A stretch of 31,147 bases of DNA, from positions 1-31,147 of IMG/VR virus record IMGVR_UViG_3300003324_000872. The stretch is one strand, 5' to 3'. The translations under genes and the position numbers were made by a program. Position 1 is the first letter of the stretch; each line of letters opens with the position of its first letter. Source of the DNA: a virus. The notes under the pieces are model-generated. The model searched no databases, was not told the origin of the DNA, and saw nothing but the letters and a program-made list of their open reading frames with translations. Shown here piece by piece: positions 6,963-15,787 of this stretch.

Positions 6963-7367
6963 ATGAGCGCCGCTGAATTCCGCCGCGGTATCGAATCGTG
7001 GGTCGAGTCCGTCGAGACGGACAGTCACGCCGTGTTCGTCGCGGTTGCGACCGAAGTGCATCGATCCGTCACGGTCGGCTCGCCCGTCACGGGTGCGCCA
7101 GGTCAGCCCGTCCAGCGCGGCACTCTCCGCGACTCGTGGATCCCGGAATTCACGTCGCGCTGGACGTTCCAGACGACGACGAACCTGCCGTACGCGCTGC
7201 CGATCGAACTCGGGATCGGACCCTTTGGCCCGCTCACGCTGCGCTCGCAGGTCGGAGGCTTCCACTCGGTCGCGCGTACGCGCGTCGGCTTCCCGTCGAT
7301 TATCGCGTTCGTGATGGCGCAGCCGCGCAGTCGTTCGCCAGGTGGTACCGAAAGCGGTGCGCGATGA
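6963..7367 (+). CDS. Tail completion / HK97 gp10-like neck protein
   Basis: ATG 6963 has AGGAA about 7 nt upstream; 134 residues. The protein has an N-terminal helix (FRRGIESWVESVETDSHAVFVAVATEVHRSV), then GSPVTGAPGQPVQRGTLRDSW, LPYALPIELGIG and VGGFHSVARTRVGFPSIIAFVM. The Gly/Pro-rich 'gives way to residual ligand' loop followed by a YA.PIE strand is typical of gp10-type tail completion proteins. It ends in an ATGA overlap with the next gene, which fits a coupled neck-terminator pair. Confidence 0.68.
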   Translation: MSAAEFRRGIESWVESVETDSHAVFVAVATEVHRSVTVGSPVTGAPGQPVQRGTLRDSWIPEFTSRWTFQTTTNLPYALPIELGIGPFGPLTLRSQVGGFHSVARTRVGFPSIIAFVMAQPRSRSPGGTESGAR

Positions 7368-8029
7368 TCGATCTCGAGCTCGCCCGCACCGCGTTCAACA
7401 CCCGCGCCGCGCAGCTGGTGGTCGCGACCACTGGCAGCACGACACTCGCGGCGACAACCGCGGGCTACACGCGGACGACTGGCTCGTTCGTCACCGATGG
7501 CTTCGCGCCAGGCATGGAAATCACGCCAGCGGGCTTCACGCAGACCGCCCGTGGCGTTGTGCAGGCCGTGACGGCGACGCTCCTCACGATCATCGGCGGA
7601 CGCACGGCAGAAGCGAGCGGCGCAGGTCGGTCGCTCGTGGTATCGCTGCCGGAATTCATCGTTGTGCCGAATGGTCCCGCGCTCCGGCCCGTCGTGAACC
7701 GCCAGTATCTGATCGCGAAAGTGACCGCCGATACGAACCGCGTGACGACGATTCCGGGGAGTCGCGGGCATCTCCTCGAGACGGGTCTCGGCATCTGGTC
7801 CTGGTACTTCGTCGGCAATCTCGGCAGCGCCGCGGTCGACCGCACGGTCCAAAAATTCAAAGCGCTGTTTACGCCCTACACGACGCTCACGCTGAGCGAT
7901 TCGAGCGTGATCAAGATGCGTGGCGACGTTGGCGTGCACGCGTCCGATCCCGTGACGATCGACAGTTGGTCGGTGGTCACGATCGAAGTGCCGTGGATCG
8001 CGGGCACCCGCAACGCGGTGGCGGCATGA
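7364..8029 (+). CDS. Probable tail terminator-region protein
   Basis: ATG 7364 overlaps the preceding stop (ATGA); 221 residues. The N-terminus MIDLELARTAFNTRAAQL and the strands FIVVPNGPALRPVVNRQYLIAKV, then GTRN at the end, match the alpha/beta pattern expected of tail terminator (gpU-like) proteins; a central insertion (TTGSTTLAATTAGYTRTTGSF...GFTQTARGVVQAVTATLLTIIGGRT) looks like a beta-rich domain inserted into the shorter standard fold and repeats the style of virion surface domains. Position directly before the tail tube gene supports the assignment. Confidence 0.58.
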   Translation: MIDLELARTAFNTRAAQLVVATTGSTTLAATTAGYTRTTGSFVTDGFAPGMEITPAGFTQTARGVVQAVTATLLTIIGGRTAEASGAGRSLVVSLPEFIVVPNGPALRPVVNRQYLIAKVTADTNRVTTIPGSRGHLLETGLGIWSWYFVGNLGSAAVDRTVQKFKALFTPYTTLTLSDSSVIKMRGDVGVHASDPVTIDSWSVVTIEVPWIAGTRNAVAA

Positions 8030-8089
8030 ACGCCATGACCAACACCATGAAGAACATCACCCATCTGACTTCTCTTATCGGAGCCTCGA

Positions 8090-9313
8090 ATGCCTGCTAT
8101 CGCTGACGGCACCAGTACGATTGTCGCGATCAAGAAACAGCTCGCGCTCGGCTCGGCCGCGAGTGGCGCCGGCGCGACGGCGATCGAGGTGCGACCCTCA
8201 GCGGGGTTGACTCGCCAGGTCCAGACGATCGAGTCGCAAATCCTTCATCGCTCCGGCTTCCGCCGTCGTGCCCGGCAGGGGTCGGAATCCGCTCAGGCGA
8301 CCTACGCGTCCGAGCTGCTGGTCGGCAATCTCGACGTCGTGTTCGCCGGGATCAATACGCAAGTCGATCCGGCCGTCGATATCGACGAGTCGGACGTCAC
8401 GTCGCTTGCGCTCGCAACGAGTGGCGGCGTTCAGACGGCGACGGTCGCGAGCGGCGATCTCTACGCGCTCGGCCTCTACGCGGGGCGGTTCATCAAGCTC
8501 GCCGGCATGTCGACGGCGGGGAACAACGGCAAGTGGGTGCCGATCCTCTCGGTACCGACCAATCGCACCTTCACGGTGCCGGTCGGCATTCTCACCGACC
8601 AGGCGGCGGACCTCGCGTTCACGATGTCGGTCGCGAAGACGTACCGCGCAGCGGCGACGCGCGTGAAGGAGTATTACTCGCTCGAGGAATACCTCGATAT
8701 CGATCGCTCGAAGCTCGGCGTCGACCAGCGGTTCACCGGCCTCTCGTTCGGCGTTCAGGCCAACCAGATGGCGACGGCGGAATTCACGCTCGCTGGGCTC
8801 CGACGGCAACTCTTGGACGCGGCGGCGAGTCCCAACTTCACGAGCCCGACGTACGGCGCCATCGCGGGCGCCGAGTCGATGACGATGCTCGACGGGGCCA
8901 TCTACATCAACGGCGTCGACATTCTGACGCTCACGAGCCTCACGATGGGCGTCAGTGCGCAATCGAACATCACCCCGCTCCTCCGCAGCCGGTACGGGCT
9001 CTCGGTGAGCGTGCCGTCGTTCGGATTCACCGGACAGTTCTCGGGCGTGCTCACGGATGACGCGACGTTCTTCGAGGACGCGGACGCCGAGACGCCACTG
9101 TTCATCGTGACGCAGTTCCGGCAGTCGTCCGATTTGGGCTCCGACTTCATCGGCGTCGTCATCCCGAACGCAGCGTACGCGAACGCGGACGCGCCGATCG
9201 CGGACGGCGACACGATCGTGAACCTGCCGCTCTACGCAGGGCGCGAAACCCGGCTCCTGACGGAAGGCTGGCCGGAGAATTCGACGCTCGTGATCTCCAC
9301 CAGTTCGCCGTGA
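8090..9313 (+). CDS. Major tail tube protein
   Basis: ATG 8090 is preceded by CGGAGCC about 7 nt upstream; 407 residues, larger than lambda gpV but in the range of the two-domain tail tube family (Phage_tube_2-like). Residues about 1-85 (IVAIKKQLALGSAASGAGATAIEVRPSAGL) form the typical start; a YYSLEEYLDI motif occurs near residue 195, then FGVQANQMATAEFTLAG, GAIYINGVDILTLTSLTMGVSA and SVPSFGFTGQFSGVL strands. The domain around residues 105-185 with a GNNGKWVPILSV motif could be an inserted Ig-like decoration. The tube forms the tail's stacked rings. Confidence 0.82.
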   Translation: MPAIADGTSTIVAIKKQLALGSAASGAGATAIEVRPSAGLTRQVQTIESQILHRSGFRRRARQGSESAQATYASELLVGNLDVVFAGINTQVDPAVDIDESDVTSLALATSGGVQTATVASGDLYALGLYAGRFIKLAGMSTAGNNGKWVPILSVPTNRTFTVPVGILTDQAADLAFTMSVAKTYRAAATRVKEYYSLEEYLDIDRSKLGVDQRFTGLSFGVQANQMATAEFTLAGLRRQLLDAAASPNFTSPTYGAIAGAESMTMLDGAIYINGVDILTLTSLTMGVSAQSNITPLLRSRYGLSVSVPSFGFTGQFSGVLTDDATFFEDADAETPLFIVTQFRQSSDLGSDFIGVVIPNAAYANADAPIADGDTIVNLPLYAGRETRLLTEGWPENSTLVISTSSP

Positions 9314-9340
9314 TCGCAGTGATTGATGTCGTTCGTTCTC

Positions 9341-9424
9341 GTCCCGGCGTTGCGGTGCGCCTCTAGACACCGACAGGGGTGGGCGGTGGCCGAACGAGGA
9401 CACGCCGTGCCGTAACGCCGGGAC
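9341..9424 (+). terminator. Long stem-loop between tail tube and chaperone genes
   Basis: Bases 9341-9355 pair with 9410-9424 over 15 positions, with one G.U pair; four more pairs (two wobbles) extend the stem inward. A nested hairpin CACCG (9368-9372) with CGGTG (9384-9388) sits in the loop. The stem is followed by TCTTTC, a weak T tract. It is likely a partial terminator or RNA-processing element that lowers expression of downstream tail genes relative to the abundant tube protein. Confidence 0.6.
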
Positions 9425-9456
9425 TCTTTCACCACACCAGGGGAGCGTGTACCCAC

Positions 9457-9864
9457 ATGAAACTGAGCCAGCTTCGGAAGAACGTCGAAATGCAGGAGGA
9501 GGGCGTCCCGGTGACGCTCTACGACCCGCTCGGACAGCCCTACACGGCGTCCGATGGGTCCGAGGTGACGGTCACCGTCATTGGGATGCAGACCAAAGCG
9601 CGGCGCGAGGCCGAGAAGGCCGAACAGACGGCCGCCGCGAAAGCCGCCAATATCGACGACGCATTCGTACTGCAGTCGCGCGCGCGAAAAGCGGCGGCGT
9701 GCGTGACGGACTGGCACGGCGTCGAGACCGAGGACGGCCAACCGATCGAGTTCTCGAAGGACAACGTCGTCGCGATGCTCGCAATCGACCAGCGCGTCCT
9801 GTTCCAAGTCGAACAAGCGATCGAGCGGCACGCACTTTTTTTAGCACGGTCGCGGACGAGCTGA
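9457..9864 (+). CDS. Tail assembly chaperone, gpG-like
   Basis: ATG 9457 has AGGGGAG about 12 nt upstream; 135 residues. The frame is open from 9379, but the stem-loop region before 9457 has no coding character. It is a mainly helical, charged protein (LSQLRKNVEMQEEGVPVTLYDPLGQPYTASDGS at the start, an ARREAEKAEQTAAAKAANI helix, and KDNVVAMLAIDQRVLFQVEQAIE near the end). It lies between tail tube and tape measure and ends just after a slippery site, as lambda gene G does. It would bind the tape measure and keep it ready for tube polymerisation. Confidence 0.85.
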   Translation: MKLSQLRKNVEMQEEGVPVTLYDPLGQPYTASDGSEVTVTVIGMQTKARREAEKAEQTAAAKAANIDDAFVLQSRARKAAACVTDWHGVETEDGQPIEFSKDNVVAMLAIDQRVLFQVEQAIERHALFLARSRTS

Positions 9865-10307
9865 TGCAATTCGCCGCGCACCAGGCCCGGCTCAATGCGC
9901 CGTATTCGAACGGCGAGACGATGCGCGATATCAAGGAGCGCATCGTCGCGCTGGGGCCGGGCCGCAGCCGCGCGAAGCTGTACGCGAACGCCGTGAAGAT
10001 TCTCGCGGGCCCGCCGATGCCGGACCAAATGCGCCGGTTGTGGGGCTGGTTCAACGAGCTCCGCGCGACGCAGCGCGTCGGCATGGCGGGCGTCGAGCCG
10101 ATCAGCTACGGCGATATCCGCGACTGGGCGGACTTGACGGCGCGGGAGCCTGAGCCGTTCCACGTCCAGGTGATCGTCGCGCTGGATCACACGATCCGGC
10201 GTGAGTCGGCGCCCAAGAAAGACAACGCCCCGACGAGCGAGGAGCCGGCCATCTCGATCGACCGCGGCAACACCGGCAACAGCGGGAAACGGCGGAAGCG
10301 TGGATAG
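9457..10307 (+). CDS. Tail assembly chaperone fusion, gpG-T-like, made by -1 frameshift
   Basis: The same start as gpG, shifting -1 at 9837-9843 into the frame that continues from 9843 to TAG 10305-10307. The product would be 283 residues: 129 from the G frame and 154 from the T frame. The T part (MQFAAHQARLNAPYSNGE, then MRRLWGWFNELRATQRVG) has no ribosome binding site of its own at a sensible place, although ATG 9864 overlaps the G stop (TGATG) and could allow separate initiation. The C-terminal end is basic (GKRRKRG). In lambda the G-T fusion recruits tube protein to the tape measure complex. Confidence 0.82.
9837..9878 (+). promoter_or_regulatory. Programmed -1 ribosomal frameshift signal
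   Basis: The heptamer T_TTT_TTA occupies 9837-9843 in the correct phase for the G frame (codons CTT TTT TTA). A stem-loop starts 7 nt later: CGCGG 9851-9855 with CCGCG 9874-9878, a bulged A 9856, then CGAG 9857-9860 with TTCG 9870-9873, leaving a 9-nt loop that holds the G-frame stop TGA 9862-9864. Slippery sequence, phase, spacing and structure all agree with a classic signal. Confidence 0.88.
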
Positions 10308-10312
10308 CCGCG

Positions 10313-13300
10313 ATGTCTGATCCGACCGGAGGGGGAACCGGCGGTAACGGCGGAACCATCTCTCGTCTCGGGCTCGTCGTCGACGCGTCTGGGATGGTGA
10401 CGGGTAGCACGCAGGGCAAACAAGCGCTTGACGTGCTGATGGCATCTGCCGATCAGGCCGAGCAGCGGATCCAAGGATTCTCGAAGAGCGCGACCGCCAG
10501 CGTTGGCTCGCTCGGCTCAGCGGTGCGGGAATCCAGCGCCACCGTCCAACGCGACATGGTGGCGGTCGGCAACGCTCTCGGCCAAGGATTCCGTCCCGAT
10601 ACGAACGCTGTGCGTGCCAATGCCATCACCGCGGCGGAACTCTTCGTCAAATCCGCGTCGGCCGAATTCGAGGCCGATCAGGTGCGGATTCGTGAGGGAT
10701 TGGCGCGCGGCTTTCTCTCGCCTGCCGAAGCACAGAAGGCAGGGCGTGAAGCTGCGCAGGCATATAATGCTGGGGTTCTGTCGCAGCTCGATAAGCTCGG
10801 CGCCGTTGGTCTGAACGTCGGAAATAGCGCGACGTACGCACAGCTCGCTGGGTCGATCAAGAGCATCGACAACGCGGCCGGCGGTGCGCACGCGAACGTC
10901 GGGCGGCTCGGCCAAGAGATTACGACGCTGGCGCGACGCACGCTCGATACGTCACCCGTCGTCGGGCAGTTCGGCTACCTCCTCGGGCAGTTCGCAGTCG
11001 GAAGCGTCGCGACGGTCGGCATTCTCGCCGGTGCTGCAGCGATCGGGCTGGCGTGGAATGCATTAACCGAAGACGCGCGCAAGGCGCGAGAAGAGCACGA
11101 GCATTTACTCGTCACGCTCGACGACATCGCCAAGCGGCGCCGAGAGACGACGATTGGCAATACCCAAGCGGCGATTCAGGCGGGACAGGACGAGCTCGAA
11201 AAGCTGCGCCAGAAGCTCAACGTGCAACAGATCCTCGCGCAGGGTGCCGCCGAGGGGGGCGCGCTCCCGTTTGTCAATCCCGACAAGACGAAGAAAGCCA
11301 TCGACGACTTGGTCGGAAAGATTGCGTCGGCCGAGGGGGAATTAAGGAATCTCTCGCAGCGAAGCGCCGAAGAGAGTGACCGCGCAACGACGAATTACCT
11401 GGCCGCGGTTGTAAAGGCCGGGCAGGCGACGACCACTCAGATCAACAACGCCAAGCTCCTTCTCAAAGGCTACCAAGACGCCTTTGCGGCGCTGCAGCGG
11501 CTTCATCCGGGCGATCTCGCGGGGCAGGCTGGCGTTCTCGAATCGATTCGGACGCTGCAAGACGCGCTGAATCCGCCTACAGCATCCAATCGCGAAGCGA
11601 CGCAACAGCGCTCACTCGAAAACTTGCTGGCGTTGGACGTTCAGCGCGTGGACGCGGCGCGCCGGCTCGCGGACGCCGCCGACCGCGGACGGGCGGCGTT
11701 CGATGCGGAGAACCACTCGCAGGAGCTCGCGCGCACGCTCTTGGAAGAACAGCAGCGCATCCTGCAGAGTCATCTCGACGTTCACGGAAAGATCCGAGCA
11801 GGCGAAGAGGCCCAAGTCCGGGCCGAGCAAGCGTCGGCAGCGGCCCGCATCGCTACGGTGGATGCCTTGCAGGCGCACGCACGGGCGGCGTTACAACTCG
11901 AAACCAATAACAGCGCTATCGCGGTCCTTCGGGCGAAAATCGCTGCCTACAACAACGTGGCCACGGCCGCGGACCTCGCAGGCGCGGCTATTCGTGACGC
12001 GGGCGTCGACGAGGAATACGCACGCAACGTCGCCATCGCGAACGCGGCGGCGAACGAGGCGGACCGGCGCGCGCTCCTCGCCAGCGCCGCAGCGCTCCGC
12101 GAGAAGACGCTCCAAGAGCACGCCGCGGCGGAAGCCGCACGCGCGCGGGCCGAGCTCTCGAAGACGATCAGCGAAGAAACCGGCCCAGCATTCTCGCGGT
12201 CGCTCGATCAGTCCATCCGTGAGCTGACGGATCGGCAAGCGCGGTATCAGCAGGACTTGGTCAGCATTTGGCGCGACGGGTTCGAGCGGATGGCGGCGGA
12301 CGCGTCCAAGTCGATGCACGCGCTCGCGGGCGACGTCGCTGATACGCTCGACCGTGCCCGCGCCCGCATTGCGTACGAAGGCAATAATGAGGGTGCGGGC
12401 TACAATGCCCTCGCACTTGGATCAATCGGGCTTGGCGCGGCTGTCTCTGGGTACGGCGTTGGGCGATCACTCGGCGGTGGCGTAGGCTCGGCAGTTGGCG
12501 GCGCCGCCACCGGTGCCCTCATCGGATCGGAGATTCTCCCTGGTATCGGAACACTGGTTGGCGGGCTCGCGGGACTCACCGGCGGGTTGCTCGGCGGAGC
12601 GGACGCCGCCCATCAACGCCAACGCGCGGAAGAACAACTGCGCCAATCGCTCACGCAAACGATCGAGCAGATCAAAGCGCAAGTAGGCGTTATCCCCGAA
12701 ATAGCCGGGCAGATCGCCGCGGTGCACCAGCAATTCGACGCGCTCCGGCATCAGGCCGAGCAGAGCGGCGGATCGTATGCGGACTTTCTCGACACCTTCC
12801 ACACGCTAAACGACCTCGAAATACGACGGATTGCGCAACTCGAAGAGGAAGCCGTAGCGCTCCGCGAATCGACGCGCCTCGGTCTGCAGGAACGCCTCCT
12901 GCGCGCCCAGGGCGATACGACCGGGGCCGATGCGCTCCGGCGCCAAGCGGATCAGCTGAAAGAGATCACCGACATCATCACGAAGTACGGTCCGTTCAGC
13001 GATCTCTTGCAGCTGCTGTTACAGACGCAGGACACCGAGAACGCGGCCGTCGAGAAGGCGAGGGCACTCGCAAACACGCGCGCGATTGAAGACGCCAATC
13101 TCGCCGCGCAGCGGGCGTACGCGAGCGGCCCGAACGGGACACAGCAACTCCGCGATACCGTGGACTTGCAAGCGCTCATCCTGCAGCACCAGCGCGATAT
13201 CGCCGACCTCGAGGCGCAGAAGGCGAGCGCGGAACTCATCGCCGCGACGCTGGCGAAGAACGCTGCCGAGGAAGCGGGGCTCGCGTGGCAACAGATGATC

Positions 13301-13945
13301 GCACAGGTGGATGCCGCCAACTCGGCCATTCAGCAGGACGTCAGATTGGGATTCAAAACACCCCAGCAGGCGTTCGCCGAAGAAGCGCTGAATTACGGCT
13401 TTGGATCGATGTCGATCGAGGATATCAAGAAGTACTACACGCCGTACTCCGGCACGCCGCTGACGGATTTCCAAAAGGAGACGAACAAGCATATCGACCA
13501 GCTCCTCACCGACTGGGAACGCTGGTTCGGCTCGGGGGCGAGTGGTGGCGGACTCGGGTCGTCGATCGGCCCGTCACCGGCCGGGCAGCGCGAAGCGATC
13601 ACGTACGCCGCGCAAGCGATGACGGAAGCGACGGGCAACAGGCTCGCGGACTACGAATCCGCGCAGCTCATTGAAGCACGGAAGCACACCGCGCTCCTCA
13701 CGGACATTGCGGGTGGCCGGCGCTTCGGCGGATCGGTGAACGACATTCGCCCGCTCGTGCCCGTGCCGAGCGTCATTCCCGGCGCAGCGGGTCCGTCGAA
13801 CATCACGATTCGCATCTACCAGCAGCCCGGCGAAGACGGTGGCGCGCTCGCGAAGCGCATCGCGTCTGAGGTTCAGGCGATTCTCGCCTCCGATGCGAAA
13901 GCGGACCTGCTCAGGAACGGTGACCCGCTCAAGGTCGGAGGCTAG
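10313..13945 (+). CDS. Tail tape measure protein
   Basis: ATG 10313, six bases after the chaperone stop; 1210 residues, the longest gene of the window. Long helical, Ala/Gln/Glu-rich segments (about residues 270-650 and 780-1030) are typical of the extended helical bundle inside the tail. Two hydrophobic regions, about 216-250 (VGSVATVGILAGAAAIGLAW) and about 698-763 with repeated GxxxG and GG patterns, look like the membrane-active parts used during DNA passage. At the lambda rule of roughly 0.15 nm per residue the tail would be about 180 nm, an upper estimate. No lytic transglycosylase or peptidase domain is evident. Confidence 0.92.
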   Translation: MSDPTGGGTGGNGGTISRLGLVVDASGMVTGSTQGKQALDVLMASADQAEQRIQGFSKSATASVGSLGSAVRESSATVQRDMVAVGNALGQGFRPDTNAVRANAITAAELFVKSASAEFEADQVRIREGLARGFLSPAEAQKAGREAAQAYNAGVLSQLDKLGAVGLNVGNSATYAQLAGSIKSIDNAAGGAHANVGRLGQEITTLARRTLDTSPVVGQFGYLLGQFAVGSVATVGILAGAAAIGLAWNALTEDARKAREEHEHLLVTLDDIAKRRRETTIGNTQAAIQAGQDELEKLRQKLNVQQILAQGAAEGGALPFVNPDKTKKAIDDLVGKIASAEGELRNLSQRSAEESDRATTNYLAAVVKAGQATTTQINNAKLLLKGYQDAFAALQRLHPGDLAGQAGVLESIRTLQDALNPPTASNREATQQRSLENLLALDVQRVDAARRLADAADRGRAAFDAENHSQELARTLLEEQQRILQSHLDVHGKIRAGEEAQVRAEQASAAARIATVDALQAHARAALQLETNNSAIAVLRAKIAAYNNVATAADLAGAAIRDAGVDEEYARNVAIANAAANEADRRALLASAAALREKTLQEHAAAEAARARAELSKTISEETGPAFSRSLDQSIRELTDRQARYQQDLVSIWRDGFERMAADASKSMHALAGDVADTLDRARARIAYEGNNEGAGYNALALGSIGLGAAVSGYGVGRSLGGGVGSAVGGAATGALIGSEILPGIGTLVGGLAGLTGGLLGGADAAHQRQRAEEQLRQSLTQTIEQIKAQVGVIPEIAGQIAAVHQQFDALRHQAEQSGGSYADFLDTFHTLNDLEIRRIAQLEEEAVALRESTRLGLQERLLRAQGDTTGADALRRQADQLKEITDIITKYGPFSDLLQLLLQTQDTENAAVEKARALANTRAIEDANLAAQRAYASGPNGTQQLRDTVDLQALILQHQRDIADLEAQKASAELIAATLAKNAAEEAGLAWQQMIAQVDAANSAIQQDVRLGFKTPQQAFAEEALNYGFGSMSIEDIKKYYTPYSGTPLTDFQKETNKHIDQLLTDWERWFGSGASGGGLGSSIGPSPAGQREAITYAAQAMTEATGNRLADYESAQLIEARKHTALLTDIAGGRRFGGSVNDIRPLVPVPSVIPGAAGPSNITIRIYQQPGEDGGALAKRIASEVQAILASDAKADLLRNGDPLKVGG

Positions 13946-13950
13946 CCCCG

Positions 13951-14730
13951 ATGGCCATCTGGGACTTCCTCCTCAAGATCAACGGCGTCGATTCCGAGAC
14001 GTACGGCTTCTACCCGGAATCGCTCGGCGGGCCGTGGGATACGCCCGAATTCGCGTATGACGAGCAACAGGTGCCGGAACACGATGGCCCCGTCCGCACG
14101 AGCGACGACCCGGAGCTCCAGCCCAAAGAATTCAAGATCGCGGGCACGCTCCTCAAAGACACCGAGACGAACCTCGAAAATGCGCTCGATGATTTGAAGT
14201 TCGCGCTCTCGGCGCACGACCTGACGATCATCGTGGGGAACCGCGAGACCCGGCAGCGCGTCGGGCGGCTCGTCGGTGCGATCGGTACGGTGACGAACGG
14301 CGATGCGATCACAGAAGTCCGGCTGGAATTCACCGTCCGCTGCGTCGATCCGATCGCGCGCGATACATCGGCGGCAACGCCCATCACCGGCTCAGCGGGC
14401 GTCGATCGCGACATCCCACTCGGCACGTGGCGCTCGTGGCCCGTCATCACGCACACGACCCCGACGTCGCCGCTGACTGAGACGTACAAGGACAAGGACG
14501 GCAACACCAAAGGCACGCCGACCGTCACGTTCCCCGGCTCGCCCACGACGGTCGTGGTCGACCACGGGAATCGCACGATCACCGTCGATGGCGTCCGGCA
14601 CGACGAATACCTGACCGCCGGCGACTTCTTCTGCTACGACCCGCGTGACGGCGACCGCAATACAAACCTGCCGACGATCCGCTGGTCATCGGGGACAGCG
14701 TCGTCCGTCCATACGAACAATTGGCTTTAA
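13951..14730 (+). CDS. Distal tail protein (Dit-like)
   Basis: ATG 13951 has GGAGG at 13937-13941 with a 9-nt spacer; 259 residues. The N-terminal half resembles the Dit ring domain: INGVDSETYGFYPESLGG, then a PVRTSDDPELQPKEFKIAGTLL strand pair, a helix ENALDDLKFALSAHDLTIIVG, and EVRLEFTVRCVDPIARD closing the barrel. The C-terminal half (TWRSWPVITHT, TVVVDHGNRTITVDGV, DFFCYDP) is the galectin-like domain pattern seen in longer Dit proteins. Dit forms the hexameric hub joining the tube to the tail tip. Position right after the tape measure supports it. Confidence 0.82.
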   Translation: MAIWDFLLKINGVDSETYGFYPESLGGPWDTPEFAYDEQQVPEHDGPVRTSDDPELQPKEFKIAGTLLKDTETNLENALDDLKFALSAHDLTIIVGNRETRQRVGRLVGAIGTVTNGDAITEVRLEFTVRCVDPIARDTSAATPITGSAGVDRDIPLGTWRSWPVITHTTPTSPLTETYKDKDGNTKGTPTVTFPGSPTTVVVDHGNRTITVDGVRHDEYLTAGDFFCYDPRDGDRNTNLPTIRWSSGTASSVHTNNWL

Positions 14731-14741
14731 CCGGAGGCGCT

Positions 14742-14918
14742 ATGTCGATCATCGGAATCTTGCTCACCATCGTGCTGATCGTGTTCGTCTGCTGGCTCAT
14801 CGCGACGTACATGCCCGCGCCGTTCAAGACACCCGCGCTCGCGATCGTTGTCCTCGTCGCCGTGGTGTGGTTGCTGACGCTTCTCTTTCCAGCGCTGACC
14901 AGTGCGCGCGTCGGATAA
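14742..14918 (+). CDS. 58-aa two-TM membrane protein, holin candidate (Thivi_2564-like)
   Basis: ATG 14742 has CCGGAGG about 5 nt upstream; 58 residues. Two hydrophobic segments, about residues 3-22 (IIGILLTIVLIVFVCWLIAT) and 33-53, are joined by a short loop with Pro and Lys, and no signal peptide beyond these. The plan and sequence feel close to the small 'Thivi_2564 family membrane protein' group. In this lysis context the best guess is a small class II holin, but other phage membrane proteins have the same shape. Confidence 0.7.
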   Translation: MSIIGILLTIVLIVFVCWLIATYMPAPFKTPALAIVVLVAVVWLLTLLFPALTSARVG

Positions 14919-15375
14919 GCGCGTGCTGTTCCTGCAGTCGCCGCCGTCCGATAACTCGTTCATGCGCATGGCCGAGTGGGCCGCGAGCGCATTGGGCGGG
15001 GCCGTGCTGGGATTCTTGGGCGCCGTGACGACGTTCCGGACGAAGCTCATCCTGAACGACAAAGCGCTCGAAGCCCACAAAGAGAAAGTCGAGTCGGAGC
15101 TCAAGCTCCACGCCGACGCGCTCGCGGGCCACCGGAACACCATCACCGCCGAAGCGATGCGGGCCGAGCGGGCGTTTCGCGATTCGCTCGAAGCGATGCG
15201 GCGCGACAGCGACGAGCGCCACGAAGAAAACCGCGCACAGCTCCGACTCATCAAACGCCAGCAATTCCTGACGCTCAAAGCGTTGGCCGATATCGCACGG
15301 GTGTCGGGCGCCGATAAACGCTTCGACGACGGCATCTGGAAAGCGCTCGCGGAGACGCAAGAAGACCCGAACTAA
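14902..15375 (+). CDS. Membrane-anchored coiled-coil protein in lysis cassette
   Basis: The frame overlaps the previous gene if GTG 14902 is used (157 residues). GTG 14923, with GGATAAG close upstream, or ATG 14962 (137 residues) are possible starts and I cannot choose firmly. A single hydrophobic segment (AASALGGAVLGFLGAVTTF) is followed by an amphipathic charged helix (NDKALEAHKEKVESELKLHADALAGH and RDSDERHEENRAQLRLIKRQQ), so the protein is an inner-membrane anchor with a long coiled coil. Between holin candidates it may be an antiholin, pinholin partner or inner spanin; none is established. Confidence 0.7.
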   Translation: MRASDKRVLFLQSPPSDNSFMRMAEWAASALGGAVLGFLGAVTTFRTKLILNDKALEAHKEKVESELKLHADALAGHRNTITAEAMRAERAFRDSLEAMRRDSDERHEENRAQLRLIKRQQFLTLKALADIARVSGADKRFDDGIWKALAETQEDPN

Positions 15376-15388
15376 GGACTCAGGACTT

Positions 15389-15787
15389 ATGGCGCCACTC
15401 ATTGTGAAACAGGAAGTGACGAAGCCCAACGGCACGACGGTGATGAAAGCCGGCCTCTCGCCGTGGGCGATTGTCGCCGCCGTCATCGCGGGCGTGCTCT
15501 TGGCACTCGCCGGCATCGCGTTCGACGCGATCGACGTCTACACCGCCGTCGCGAACAAGCAGATGCCCCACACCATCCATCTCTCGATCGGCCTGGGCGT
15601 CTTCGTGCTGGGCATCGTGGTCGCCTTCGGGCATTTCGTCCTGAATCCGCTCTATCAGCTCACGGTGATCATCGGCAATAGTTCGCTCCCGGTGATCGGC
15701 GGGCGACGGGCTGGCGATCCGCCAGCGGCGCAGAACAGCCCGCCGAACGAACCGCCGCCGGGCGTGCCCGGAGGGCCGCAGGGATGA
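15389..15787 (+). CDS. Two-TM membrane protein, holin candidate
   Basis: ATG 15389 has AGGAC about 5 nt upstream; 132 residues. Two membrane segments are seen: about residues 25-47 (WAIVAAVIAGVLLALAGIAF) and 63-86 (IHLSIGLGVFVLGIVVAFGHF). The last 30 residues are polar and Pro-rich (DPPAAQNSPPNEPPPGVPGG) and lie in the cytoplasm if the N-terminus does. The stop overlaps the endolysin start (ATGA), which ties expression of the two together as in many holin-endolysin pairs. This is the strongest holin candidate by position. Confidence 0.72.
   Translation: MAPLIVKQEVTKPNGTTVMKAGLSPWAIVAAVIAGVLLALAGIAFDAIDVYTAVANKQMPHTIHLSIGLGVFVLGIVVAFGHFVLNPLYQLTVIIGNSSLPVIGGRRAGDPPAAQNSPPNEPPPGVPGGPQG

Noticed and set aside
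8026-8106. 26-codon frame starting with an ATGA overlap after the tail terminator gene and running into the tail tube start
   Set aside because: Very short, Met/Asn/Thr-rich, overlaps the tube ribosome binding site and start. It could be a leader for coupling, but there is no evidence that it is a real protein.
9447-9842. T frame extended upstream over the whole G gene as an independent gene
   Set aside because: The upstream part is an Arg-rich shadow of gene G; only the part after the slippery site has coding character.
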